A stretch of DNA of 64,000 bases from Dipteris shenzhenensis (lineage: Eukaryota > Polypodiophyta > Polypodiopsida > Gleicheniales), in the NCBI GenBank assembly GCA_047967505.1, contig CM106538.1, one strand, 5' to 3'. The notes beneath the pieces are model-generated. The model made no database searches. It was not told where the DNA came from and worked only from the letters and a program-made list of their open reading frames with translations. A program made the translations under genes and the position numbers. The stretch's first letter is position 1. Each line of letters begins with the position of its first letter. Below, in pieces: positions 37,089 to 47,389 of this stretch.

Positions 37089-37357
37089 AGACCGATGAGC
37101 AAGGTCCTAAACGATCGAATAGTCCTCTTGCCCTGAGCTGATAGGAAAATTCAAGGGCCACCATTTACTCCTGCAAGATCTTTTAGTCTTCTCTGTTGGT
37201 GGGTCTACCATCTCAGCATTTGAGGGCTCTAAAAGGGACACCTTCTTCCTGGGGCAGCTCGGTCCACAGTTTGGAGAGGGGTCCGAGGTGGAATGACTTC
37301 TTTTCCCAAGGTCACAAGGATCTCTACATCATAATCCTCAGTGCTTGATTCACTTAA

Positions 37358-37709
37358 TGTTGAGATATCGAGCTCCACTCATGATATGCCAGGGTGACCA
37401 TTGTGCATTTATGTCACCAACTTGTTAGCTACAAATGCGGTTGGTACATCGCCCATGAATAATAGCTAGATGATAGCTATCTTTATGTACTCTAGTTCGT
37501 GGCTCAGTTAGTATGCCACCTTAGTTAGCTAAGTTTGGTTTGAGACCCACATATAGGGTTCTTCTATTTCTTTGTACTAGAGCTCTTTTGGCTTTCACAA
37601 CTAAGAAGAGGAAAACTATTTTCAGCCTCCACCTTTGTGTGTATTCCCCCATTGTGTATGTGAGAAAGCCGCAAGTGAGACTCCTTTCTTCTCTCCCACT
37701 ATCTTCACA
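37358..37709 (+). repeat. 5' LTR of Copia-1D
   Basis: TGTTGAGATATCGAGC...ATCTTCACA, 352 bp, followed directly by the primer-binding site TGGTATCAGAGCC (37710-37722). Confidence 0.94.
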
Positions 37710-38279
37710 TGGTATCAGAGCCTAGTTCATGGTAAGGAGCTCAAGAAAGCAAACCAAGTTCACAGTATCCTAGTAAGAGGACCAGTGTTGCTTTCCTTTT
37801 TCAAGTTTGGGAGCAAATCTCTACAGGTAGCACAGCCAAAAAGTGCAAGAGTGCATTGTCTTAGATTGAGATGCCCTTCATGGTGTGGTGAGAGGGCCAT
37901 TTTGGGGCCCGTTTTGGTGGTGGAAGATTTCTGTAGGCACTGAGAAAAAGGCCCCTTTTTGCTATGAAACCACTGCTCTGCAAGTCGATGAAAAGTTGCT
38001 GCAAAAATTGCATCATATGCCTATGCACAGAGATATTGGGAGTTAAAAAATCATCCTTATTGCCTATTGATGCAAAATCATCACTAGGAAGTGACAGTGT
38101 GGCCAAATACCACTTTCGTCAGTTTTGCAGATTTGCCCTTGTGAGGAAAAAGCTGTGTTTTTTGCAGTGATAGAATATTTTGCAGTGTTTTGTAATGGTG
38201 TCTGATTCTCTTTCATAGATTGTCACTAAAAAGCTTGACAAGAATAACTTCCAAGCATGGAAGTTTAGAATGGCGAATT
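37358..38279 (+). mobile_element. Copia-1D left part (LTR, leader, gag start)
   Basis: A 352-bp LTR, a primer-binding site and a leader run into a gag start at ATG 38195. The copy is cut at 38279 by the insertion of Copia-1C and resumes at 43939. Gag codon 8 is TAG (38216-38218). The leader lacks the hairpin-prone segment found in copies A and E. The 5 bp before the LTR are CTTAA, and no matching partner can be sought because the right end is lost. Confidence 0.92.
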
Positions 38280-38632
38280 TGTTGAGATATCGAGCTCCAC
38301 TCGAGATATGCCAGGGTGACCGTTGGGTACTTATGTCACCGACTTGTTAGCTGGAGATGCGGTTGCTACACCGCCCATGAATAATAGCTGGATGACAGTT
38401 ATCCTTATCTACACTAGTTCGTGGCTCAGTTAGTATGCCACCTTAGTTAGTTGAGTTTGGTTTGAGACCCACATATAGGGTTCTTCTATTTCTTTGTACT
38501 AGAGTTCTTTTGGCTTTCATAACTAAGAAGAGGAAAACTGTTTTCAGCCTCCACCTTTGTGTGTATTCCCCCATTTGTGCATGTGAGAAAGCCTCAAGTG
38601 AGACTCCTTCCCTCTCTCCCACTATCTTCACA
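38280..38632 (+). repeat. 5' LTR of Copia-1C
   Basis: 353 bp, TGTTGAG...CTTCACA. Its first T directly follows the GAATT target copy. Confidence 0.96.
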
Positions 38633-38645
38633 TGGTATCAGAGCC
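38633..38645 (+). other. Primer-binding site of Copia-1C
   Basis: TGGTATCAGAGCC begins immediately after the LTR. It is the standard initiator-methionine tRNA priming site of plant copia elements. Confidence 0.9.
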
Positions 38646-38786
38646 TTGTTCGTGGTAAGGAGCTCAAGAAAGCAAGCCAAGTTCGTGGTGTCCTGGTAAG
38701 AGGACTAGTGTTGCTTTCCTATTTCGAGTTTGGGAGCAAATCTCTGCAGGTAGCACAGCCAGAAGTGCAGGAGTGCATTGTTTCAG

Positions 38787-38911
38787 ATTGAGACACCCTT
38801 CGCGGTGTATACTGCGCTCTCGCCACCCCGCAAAGGGCGTCTCAATAATCAAAAAAATAAAGTGTGGTGAGAGCGCAGTATACGCTACGAGAGTGACTTT
38901 ATTTTTCTGAT
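38787..38911 (+). repeat. Inverted duplication in the Copia-1C leader
   Basis: Three nested complementary pairs lie in 125 bp: 38787-38805 with 38828-38846, 38807-38826 with 38864-38883, and 38848-38863 with 38896-38911. Other copies (A, E) have only one sense of this leader segment, so C carries an extra reverse-complemented copy. This looks like a snap-back or template-switch event during reverse transcription. Confidence 0.85.
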
Positions 38912-39219
38912 TTGAGGCCGTTTCGGGGCCCGTTTTGAAGGCGGAAGTTCTTCGCGGGCACTCAGAAAAAGGCCCTGTTTTTTGCTGTGCGACCACTGCA
39001 CGGCTAGTTGGTGGAAAGGTGCTGCACAAATTGCCTCGTATGCCTATGTGCAGAGATATTGGGAGTTGCAGATTCATGCCTGTTGCCTGCTGATGCAAAA
39101 TTGTCACTAGGAAGTGACTGTGTGGTGAGATACCACTTTCGTCAGTTTTGCAGATCTGCCCGTGTGAGGCAAAAAGCTGTGTTTTTTTGCAATGACAGAA
39201 TATTTTGCAGTGTTCTGTA

Positions 39220-42200
39220 ATGGCATCTGATTCTCTTTCACAGATTGTCACTGAAAAGCTTGACAAGAACAACTTCCAGGCATGGAAGTTTAGAATGACG
39301 AATTTCTTGATGGGAAAAGGCTATTGGGAATTCATTACAGGAAATGAAGAAGAACCTGTTCTTCCTAATGTTCCCAGTCAACAGGAAATGCAGGCATTCA
39401 AAGGATGGCATGAGAGAGCCAGGAAAGTTATGTACTGGCTGTCTATCAGTATTTCGGACTCCATGATTGTGCATATTCAGGATGCAAATACGCCAAAGGA
39501 GGCATGGGATACTTTGGCAGAAATGTATAGCACATCTACGCAAGCCAGGAAAATGCAACTCAAACAGGAGTTGCACAATGTGCAGAGAGAAAATTTGAGC
39601 ATAAATGACTACCACATGAAAGTGAAGAAAATTGCAGATGCACTTGCTTCCATTGGGTCGCCAGTGGATGATGACGATTTGGTTTCTGTGACCTTGAATG
39701 GTCTAGGAAAGGATTATGCACAGTTCCGGACATCCATTGCCGTCCGTGAAAACTTTCCTGATTTTGAGGAGTTGATTGCTCTTCTAATTTCTAAAGAGCA
39801 GAGAAATGGGGGTGCATCTTCTTCAGCAGGAACTTCAAAAGAAACTGTCTTCTACTCAAATGCTAGCAGAGGTAGAGGCAGAGGTAGAGGAGGCCGATCT
39901 GCAGGGTGTGGTAGAAATCAGAATATGCAGCAAATGCAAGAAAACCAGTCCTATGCAGGAGGACGTGGGAACTCTAGAGGCAGGGGGAGCCAAAGAGGCC
40001 GTGGTGGATGGCAGAGAGGCCAAAATGCAAACAACAATATTGAATGCTACTATTGTGGCAAAATGGGTCATATGGCTAAGGACTACTATAAAAAGCAAAA
40101 TGACATTATGAATGGAAAATTGCAGCAAGGCAATTATGCATCCTCTAGTAGACAGGGTGATGACAGAAATGAGCATTTGTTTATGGTGCAGCATATGACA
40201 AATTCTGTAACAAGTGCAGAAGAAAGCAATGATGTGTGGTATGTTGACTCATGTGCGTCAAACCACATGACAGGTCACGCTGAATGGATGCAGGATGCAA
40301 GAAAAATGGAAAAACCAGGATTTGTGGAGACTGGTGATGATACTGCACATCCTATTGTGCAGATTGGCAAAATTCCTTTGTCTATGCAGGATGGGAAAAA
40401 GAAATACTTGTCTGATGTATTTCATGTCCCGAACATCACCAAGAACCTGGTTTCTGTTGGTCAGATGGTTGAGCAGGGCTTGCAGGTCAGATTTAATCCT
40501 CATGGATGCTTTGTTGAGGATATGAAAAATAATGGTCGCTTGATAGCAAAAGGAAAGAACAAGGGCAGGATGTTTACATTGGATGCAGACATGCCTGAAT
40601 TGAGTGCAGCAATGTTTGCACATGGGACCGGTGTAGTTGCAGATATTGATATCTGGCACAAACGCATTGGTCATGTTAATATACAGCGACTTAAATCAAT
40701 GCAAGCCCAAAATATTGTTGCAAAATTGCCAAAATTCAAGGTTGCAGAAATGCAAAAGATTTGTGAAGCCTGTCAATTTGGGAAACAAGCAAGGAAACCT
40801 TTTCCTAGGCATGTTCAAGAGAGTAAAAAGCCATTGGAATTAATCCACTATGATGTGTGGACTACAAAAGCTGCATCTATTGGAGGCTGTCACTATTTTG
40901 TCACATTTATTGATGACTTCAGCAGAAAACTGTGGGTGTATTTTATGAAAAAGAAAAGTGAAGTGTTTGGGCACTTCAAAGCTTTCAAAGCTATGGTTGA
41001 AAAAGAAACAGGCCTGCAAATAAAATGCCTAAGGTCAGATGGAGGGGGAGAGTACCTCTCAAATGAGTTTGCAAGGTTCTTGCAGGAGCATGGTATAAAG
41101 CAGCAATATTCATGCAGTCATACCCCACAGCAAAATGGAATTGCAGAAAGAAAAAACAGGCATATTGGAGAGGTATCTCGGGCTATGCTAAATGAAAAAG
41201 ATCTACCAGATTATTATTGGGCTGAAGCAGTTGCTACAGCAGTCTATATAATGAACAGGACTCCCACTGTAGCAATACATGGCATGACGCCAGAGGAGAT
41301 GTATACTGGTAGGAAACCAGATATTTCTCATTTGAAGATTTTTGGTTGCATTGCTTATGTCCATGTGCCAAATGAGTTGAGGTCCAAGTTGGATCCAAAA
41401 GCTGAGAAGTGCATCTTTATTGGTTATTCTCTGCAGCAGAAAGGGTATAGATGCTATAACCCTTCTACACGTAAGTTCACAGTGAGCAGAGATGTTGTTT
41501 TTGATGAGATGAGCAGCTGGTATAAACCAGTAAATGTGATGATTGATGTAGATGCACAAAATGGTAATGCTGCACAAAATGCACAGCAGTAATCACAAAA
41601 TATCAATGGACCTGGAGTGTCCTCTACCAGTGGTTCACATACTTCGTCATGGACAGGCAGATTGAGATCAGGAGAATCCCCTCAAAGCAATGCAGATAGT
41701 GGTACGCAGGTATCACGAAAAGGAAAAGAGAAGGTAGATCAGCCCATGTTTGATGTGAATGTAGGTCACTCTTATGTGGATCGTGAATCCAGTGGCTCAG
41801 AACAGAGCATTGATGATGAATTGGGTATTCCTTTTGTTGTTACACCTAGAGTAAGGAAGACCAGGGATGTTTTGAGAGCACCTGGAAGTGAGCCTATTTT
41901 GCGCAGGTCTACCAGGGTTAGGTATCCTGTGGATAGGCTGAAATATGATGGATTTACAGCCATTCACTATGCCTATATGGTCAAAGTGATACAGGAACCA
42001 GAACCCACTTCTTTTGAGCAAGCCATGGGAAATGAAAAATGGGAGAAAGCCATGGATGAAGAAATGGATGCCTTGGATGCTAATGCTACATGGGAATTGG
42101 TGCCTTTGCCTAAAGGCAAGAATGCAATTGGTTGTAAGTGGGTTTATAAGATTAAGCACAATGCAGATGGTTCTGTGAATAGATACAAGGCAAGATTAGT

Positions 42201-43559
42201 TGTCAAGGGGTATGCACAGACATATGGCATTGATTATGAAGAAACTTTCAGCCCGGTTGCAAGGATGGAAACCGTAAGAGCAGCCATTGCTATGGCTGCA
42301 TCAAAGGGATGGTCTTTACATCAGATGGATGTAAAGAATGCCTTCTTGCATGGTCTTTACATCAGATGGATGTAAAGAATGCCTTCTTGCATGGTGATTT
42401 GCAAGAAGAGGTCTTTATGGAGCAGCCAGCAGGTTATGTTCATGCTACTCATCCTGAGTTTGTTTGCAGGTTGAAGAAAGCCTTGTATGGCTTGAAGCAA
42501 GCACCTAGAGCATGGTCTGACAAGATAGGACATTATCTTGTCACTATTGGCTTTCAGATTTCCAAGGCAGATTTCTCACTCTATGTGAGAAAAACAGAGA
42601 AAGGGATTATGCTGCTGGTCATTTATGTTGATGATTTGATCATCACAGGTGATAGTGATGAAGATATCCTTCATGTGAAAATGCTATTGAGGCAGAAGTT
42701 TGAGATGAAGGATTTGGGAGAGCTGCGTTATTTCTTGGGCATTGAGGTGATTAGATCACTAAGTGGGATACAGCTCTTACAGAGGCAGTATGGATTGGAC
42801 ATGCTGTCCAAATATGGGATGACAGGCTGTAAGCCTATTTCAGTTCCTTTGGAGCAGAATGTGAAGCTGAGCACAGATGCAGGTGAGCTTCTGGAAGACC
42901 CTACTATGTACAGACGTATAGTAGGAAGTTTGATTTACATGACTATTACCAGGCCAGATTTGAGCTATGCTGTTGGGTTGGTAAGTCAGTTTATGCAGGC
43001 TCCAAGGAAACCACATTTGGATGCGGCTAGACGCATACTCAGGTATGTGAAGTCCACATTGCAGTATGGACTATTTTATGAGGCTGGGGTTCACATACAG
43101 TTGCATGGATACACTGATGCTGATTGGGCTGGTAGTATTTCTAATAGACGATCTACCAGTGGATATGTGTTCTCTTTTGGGAGTGCTGCAGTCACTTGGA
43201 GCAGCAAGAAACAGCCTACAATTGCCTTGTCGAGCACATAGGCTGAGTACAGGGGTGCAGCAATGGCTGCATGTGAGGTAGCTTGGTTGCATAAGCTACT
43301 CTATGATATGCATCAGTCCACAGATGGGCCGGTTGTCATTTATTGTGACAACATGAGCAGTATACACTTGGCAAAGAACCTAGTCTTTCATGCTAGAACA
43401 AAGCACATTGAGGTGCATTATCACTATGTGCGGGAGAAGGTTTTACTAGGTCTTATTGATCTAGTTTATGTCAGCACAGAGGATCAGGTAGCTGACATAT
43501 TCACGAAAGCATTGGGCGCAGAGAAGCTGCGCAAGTTCAGAGACCTGCTTGTTGTGTAG
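39220..43559 (+). pseudogene. gag-pol pseudogene of Copia-1C (best preserved)
   Basis: ATG 39220 opens 790 codons to a TAA at 41590-41592, where related copies have CAA. In order: gag, an RG-rich stretch, zinc knuckle (near 40045-40092), protease (DSCAS at 40246-40260), integrase HHCC and catalytic core ('FVTFIDDFSRK', 'CLRSDGGGEY'), then reverse transcriptase with YVDD at 42624-42635, and RNase H. Lesions: the TAA, a 41-bp tandem duplication (42311-42392) that shifts frame in RT, and GAG to TAG at 43239-43241 in RNase H. The last zinc-knuckle Cys is Tyr and the protease Gly is Cys. Confidence 0.95.
42311..42392 (+). repeat. 41-bp tandem duplication in RT of Copia-1C
   Basis: Two identical 41-bp units (42311-42351 and 42352-42392) begin GGTCTTTACATCAG. 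Other copies have one. As 41 is not a multiple of three, the reverse transcriptase frame is broken just before the YVDD-containing part. Confidence 0.95.
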
Positions 43560-43570
43560 GATTTGGGATT

Positions 43571-43585
43571 GAGCTCGAGGGGGAG
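43571..43585 (+). other. Polypurine tract of Copia-1C
   Basis: GAGCTCGAGGGGGAG lies directly before the 3' LTR, the expected plus-strand primer site. Confidence 0.8.
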
Positions 43586-43938
43586 TGTTGAGATATCGAG
43601 CTCCACTCGAGATATGCCAGGGTGACCGTTGGGTACTTATGTCACCGACTTGTTAGCTGGAGATGCGGTTGGTACACCGCCCATGAATAATAGTTGGATG
43701 ACAGCTATCCTTATCTACACTAGTTCGTGGCTCAGTTAATATGCCACCTTAGTTAGTTGAGTTTGGTTTGAGACCCACATATAGGGTTCTTCTATTTCTT
43801 TGTACTTGAGTTCTTTTGGCTTACACAACTAAGAAGAGGAAAACTGTTTTCAGCCTCCACCTTTGTGTGTATTCCCCCATTTGTGATTGTGAGAAAGCCG
43901 CAAGTGAGACTCCTTCCCTCTCTCCCACTATCTTCACA
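43586..43938 (+). repeat. 3' LTR of Copia-1C
   Basis: 353 bp, TGTTGAG...CTTCACA, followed by the second GAATT target copy. Confidence 0.96.
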
Positions 43939-44570
43939 GAATTTACTTATGGGAAAAGGCTATTGGGAGTTCATTACAGGAAATGAAGAAGAACCAATTC
44001 TTCCTAATGTTCCCAATCAACAAGAAATGCAGGCATTTAAAGGATGGCATGAGAGAGCCAAAAAAGTTATGTACTGACTGTCTATTAGTATTTCAGATTC
44101 TATGATTGTGCATATTTAGGATGCAAGTACGCCAAAGCAGGCATGGGATACTTTGGCAAAAATGTACATCACAAATACACAAGCTAGGAAAATGTAGCTC
44201 AAGCAGGAGTTGCACAATGTGCAGAGAGAAAATATGAGCATCAATGACTACCACATGAAGGTGAAGAAAATTGCAGATGCACTTGCTTCCATTGGGTCGC
44301 CAGTGGAAGATGATGATTTAGTTTTTGTGACCTTGAATGGTCTAGGAAAGGATTATGCACAGTTTCGGACATCCATTGCCGTTCGTGAAAAATTTCCTGA
44401 TTTTGAGGAGTTGTTTGCTCTTTTAATTTCTGAAGAGCAGAGAAATGGTGGTCAATCTTCTTCAGGAGGAACTTCAAAAGAAATTGTCTTCTACTCAAAT
44501 GCTGAAAGAGGTAGAGGCAGAGGTAGAGCAGGCCGATCTGGAGGCCGTGGTAGAAATAAGAATACACAGG
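43939..44570 (+). pseudogene. Copia-1D right part (gag remainder)
   Basis: Gag continues from the target site of Copia-1C. Stops include TGA at 44075-44077 (tryptophan codon) and TAG at 44195-44197 (glutamine codon), the same two positions as in copies A and F (the TAG also in G). Similarity ends in the RG-rich region at about 44570, where an unrelated coding fragment begins. Everything after gag is missing. Confidence 0.9.
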
Positions 44571-44927
44571 CTGATTTGATTCTCATCTTGTTTGCAGCAT
44601 ATTCTCTATGCACACGGTCCATGTTTTGTACAAAATTGGGGTCCTTTGTCAATTTGGAATACACAAGGCATGGAGAAGTTGCACTATAGAGCCATGGTAG
44701 CCTACTTCAAGAACTCAAGGCATGGTGGTGTGTCACTCATAGCAATGCATTGCATGAGATGTTCGACTAGTTTTTTAGATGTCTACTAGGAAGAACTTTG
44801 AAGTATGAAAAGGCAAAGGCATTAGAACTTGCAAAAGCAGTTCAAATTGTATCAAAGAATAGAAGGCATAGTGCTTGGAAAGCATCCATAGGGAGTCAAG
44901 GAGTCGCATATGGGTTGTAAGCTAGAG
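44571..44927 (+). pseudogene. Transposase-like or unknown protein C-terminus, frameshifted
   Basis: Directly after the gag break one frame reads 'HGPCFVQNWGPLSIWNTQGM' followed by 'EKLHYRAMVAYFKNSRHGG'. After a frameshift near 44725 the next frame reads 'SNALHEMFD', a TAG, then 'KYEKAKALELAKAVQIVSKN' and 'RRHSAWKASIGSQGVAYGL'. The two halves look like one former protein tail. The style (W-G-P-L, G-M-E-K, R-H-G-G) reminds me of C-terminal parts of some eukaryotic DNA-transposon proteins, but I cannot name the superfamily. It may be the end of an old element, or a fragment joined to gag by deletion. Confidence 0.4.
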
Positions 44928-44997
44928 TGAGAGAAGGGAGCAGATGGGTCCAACCACCAATAGAAGCTATGGTGTAATTGTATACAAATATTTATTT

Positions 44998-45083
44998 AAT
45001 ATATTGTTTATTTTGACCACAATTTGTGTACTCACTCTTTAATATCTTGCTTATTTTGACCACAATTTTTGTACTCACACGAC
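44998..45083. repeat. 43-bp tandem duplication
   Basis: Two units (from 44998 and 45041) contain 'TTATTTTGACCACAATTT' and 'GTACTCAC' with few differences. Confidence 0.8.
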
Positions 45084-45290
45084 GTTGGGGAAAGTGGGGA
45101 CATGGTGAAGGAGGGGGGGGCATGGGGCAGGGCAAGGGGAGGGGTGGAGTGGTAGCAAGGGTGGGGGGAGGGGGGGATGGGTGTATGGGGGAGGGCGACG
45201 GGTGTGGGCGAGGCAAGTAGGGGGAGGGCAAGCGGGCAGAGGGCAACGAGGGTGGGGGGGGTTGGAGGGGTTAGGGTGGGGGTAGGGGGC
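45084..45290 (+). other. G-rich tract with quadruplex potential
   Basis: About 200 bp of the + strand is dominated by runs of three to nine G separated by one to seven other bases, for example GGAGGGGGGGG near 45110. Runs this dense can form several G-quadruplexes. Long open frames here on both strands (Pro-rich on minus) are composition artefacts. Confidence 0.7.
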
Positions 45291-45380
45291 ACGATGAAAC
45301 CCTAAATGTAATTAAAAGGGATGTTAAAACATGATGGGCCCTTATAAAAAATTAAAAAGAACCCTAACTCTCATTATTCA

Positions 45381-45557
45381 ATGGCAAGAGTGAAGAACAC
45401 TACTAGACCCACTGGACGCCACCTCCACCCTTCCTCCTCTAGCTCCACCACCTCCATGGCATCTGCGCACACAAACCTATTCAGGTCTGATGGCACCTCC
45501 CCTGACTCTTGTAAGCCCTCCCCCAACTCCCCCAAGTCCCATGAGCCCACTCCCTAG
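45381..45557 (+). CDS. Short Ser/Pro-rich ORF, 58 aa
   Basis: An ATG opens 58 codons ('MARVKNTTRP', then Ser- and Pro-rich sequence) to TAG at 45555. A TTATAAAAAATT stretch lies about 35 bp upstream and could act as a TATA element. Short basic 'MAR.K' starts occur in some plant transposon and nuclear proteins, but that is too little to assign. The Copia-1E LTR begins 20 bp after the stop, so it may be the start of a gene cut by that insertion. Confidence 0.25.
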   Translation: MARVKNTTRPTGRHLHPSSSSSTTSMASAHTNLFRSDGTSPDSCKPSPNSPKSHEPTP

Positions 45558-45576
45558 TCTCCTGAGCCTTCCTCTC

Positions 45577-45929
45577 TGTTGAGATATTGAGCTCCACTCA
45601 TGATATGCTAGGGTGACCGTTGTGCATTTATGTCACTGACTTGTTAGCCGCAAACGTGATTGGTACACCACCCATGACTAAAAGCTAGATGACAGTTATC
45701 CTTATGTACTCTAGTTCATGGCTTAGTTAGTATGCCATCTTAGTTAGCTGAGTTTGGTTTGAGACCCACATATAGGGTTCTTCTATTTCTTTGTACAAGA
45801 GTTCTTTTGGCTTTTCACAACTAAGAAGAGAAAAACTGTTTTCAGCCTCCACTTCTATGTGTTTTCCCCCATTGTGTATGTGAGAAAGCCACAAGTGAGA
45901 CTCCTTCCTTCTCTCCCACTATCTTCACA
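45577..45929 (+). repeat. 5' LTR of Copia-1E
   Basis: 353 bp, TGTTGAGATATTGAGC...CTTCACA, followed by TGGTATTAGAGCC (45930-45942), a primer-binding site with one change. Confidence 0.93.
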
Positions 45930-46456
45930 TGGTATTAGAGCCTGGTTCAGTGTAAGGAGCTCAAGAAAGCAAACCAAGTTCACGGTATTCTGGTAAGAGG
46001 ACCAGTGTTGCTTTCCTTTTTTGAGTTTGGGAGCAAATCTCTGCAAGTAGCATAGCCGAAAAGTGCAAGAGTGCATTGTCTCAGATTGAGATGCCCTTCA
46101 TGGTGTGGTAAGAGGGCATTATATGCTGCAGGCAAGGGCAAAGCCCTTGGTAACTTTATTTTTCTGATTCGAGGTCATTGCGGGGCCCATTTTGGAGGCA
46201 GAAGTTCTTCACAAGCACTGAGAAAAAGGCCCTGTTTTTGTTGTGTGACCACTACTCTGTAGGTCAGTGAAAAGTTGCCACAAAAATTTCATCCTTATTG
46301 GGAGTTGCAGAATCATCCTTATTGCCTGTTGATGCAAAATCGTCACTAGGAAATGACTGTGTGGTCAAATACCACTTTTGTCAGTTTTGCAGGTTTGCCC
46401 TTGTGAGGCAGAAGCTATGTTTTTTGCAGTGACAGAATGTTTTGTAGTGTTCTGTA

Positions 46457-47389
46457 ATGGCGTCTGATTCTCTGTCATAGATTGTCACTGAAAAGCTTGA
46501 CAAGAACAACTTCAAGGCATGGAAGTTTAGAATGACGAATTTCCTTATGGGAAAAGGCTATTGGGAGTTCATTATAGGAAATGAAGAAAAACCAGTTCTT
46601 CCCAATGTTCCCAATCAACAGGAAATGCAGGCATTTAAAGGATGGCATGAGAGAGCTAGAAAAGTTATGTACTGGCTGTCTATCAGTATTTCAGATTCTA
46701 TGATTGTGCATATTCAGGATGAAAGTATGCCAAAAGATGCATGGGATACTTTGGCAAAAATGTATAGCACAAATACGCAAGCCAAGAAAATGCAGCTCAA
46801 GCAGGAGTTGCACAATGTGCAAAGAAAAAATATGAGCATCAACGACTACCACATGAAGGTGAAGAAAATTGCAGATGCACTTGCTTCCATTGGGTCGCCA
46901 GTGAAAGATGATGATTTAGTTTCTGTGACCTTGAATGGTCTAGGAAAGGACTGTGCATAGTTATGGACATCCATTGCCGTCCGTGAAAAATTTCCTGATT
47001 TTGAGGAGTTCTTTTCTCTTCTAATTCCTGAAGAGCAGAGAAATGGTGGTGCATCTTCTTCAAGAGGAACTTCAAAAGAAACTGTCTTCTACTCAAATGC
47101 TAGAAGAGGTAGAGGAAGAGGTAGAGGAGGCCGATCTGGAGGCCATGGTAGAAATCAGAATATGCAGCAAACTCAAGAAAACTAGTCCTATGGAGGAGGA
47201 CGTGGTAACTCCAGAGGCAGGGGGAGCCAAAGAGGTTGTGGTGGATGGCAAAGAGGCCAAAATGCAAACAGCAATGTTAAATGCTACTATTGTGGTAAAA
47301 TGGGTCATATGGCTAAAGACTGCTACAAAAAGCAGAATGACATTATGAATGGAAAATTGCAGCAAGGCAATTATGCATCCTCTAGTAGA
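46457..47389 (+). pseudogene. gag pseudogene of Copia-1E
   Basis: ATG 46457 is followed by TAG at codon 8 (46478-46480). An open stretch restarts at 46532 ('MTNFLMGKGYWEF') and ends at TAG 46958-46960, where related copies have CAG. The zinc knuckle region (CYYCGKMGHMAKDCYK) follows with its Cys and His residues kept, in another open stretch. It stops at the chimeric joint before the protease. Confidence 0.9.

Larger units (their letters stand above)
30765..37357 (-). mobile_element. Gypsy-2, Ty3/gypsy element split by Copia-2
   Basis: Minus-strand pieces lie in gypsy order from right to left: protease (36810-37088), reverse transcriptase (about 35592-36185), then, beyond a foreign copia insert, RNase H and integrase (about 33165 down to 31436), polypurine tract and LTR. 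Its right (5') part is cut off by the LTR of Copia-1D at 37358, and no 5' LTR is seen. The order RT-RNase H-integrase distinguishes it from the copia elements around it. Confidence 0.85.
38280..43938 (+). mobile_element. Copia-1C, full-length element nested in Copia-1D
   Basis: Two 353-bp LTRs, a primer-binding site (38633-38645), a gag-pol region and a polypurine tract are all present. The target duplication is a perfect GAATT (38275-38279 and 43939-43943), and the flanks rejoin inside the gag gene of Copia-1D. The insertion is therefore younger than D. By eye the LTRs differ at about 10 of 353 positions (about 3%). It holds the longest open frame of any element here but has several disabling lesions. 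Confidence 0.97.

Noticed and set aside
39238-40674. Long antisense open frames within copia gag and protease (112-138 codons)
   Set aside because: The same antisense frames recur in every copy because the sense coding sequence is conserved. They have no independent motif.
39220-41592. Copia-1C as an active autonomous element
   Set aside because: Despite 790 open codons it has a premature stop, a frameshifting duplication in RT, a stop in RNase H and altered zinc-knuckle and protease residues.
44992-45292. Pro-rich minus-strand open frames and Gly-rich plus-strand frames
   Set aside because: They result from the G-rich composition. No domain or start context supports them.
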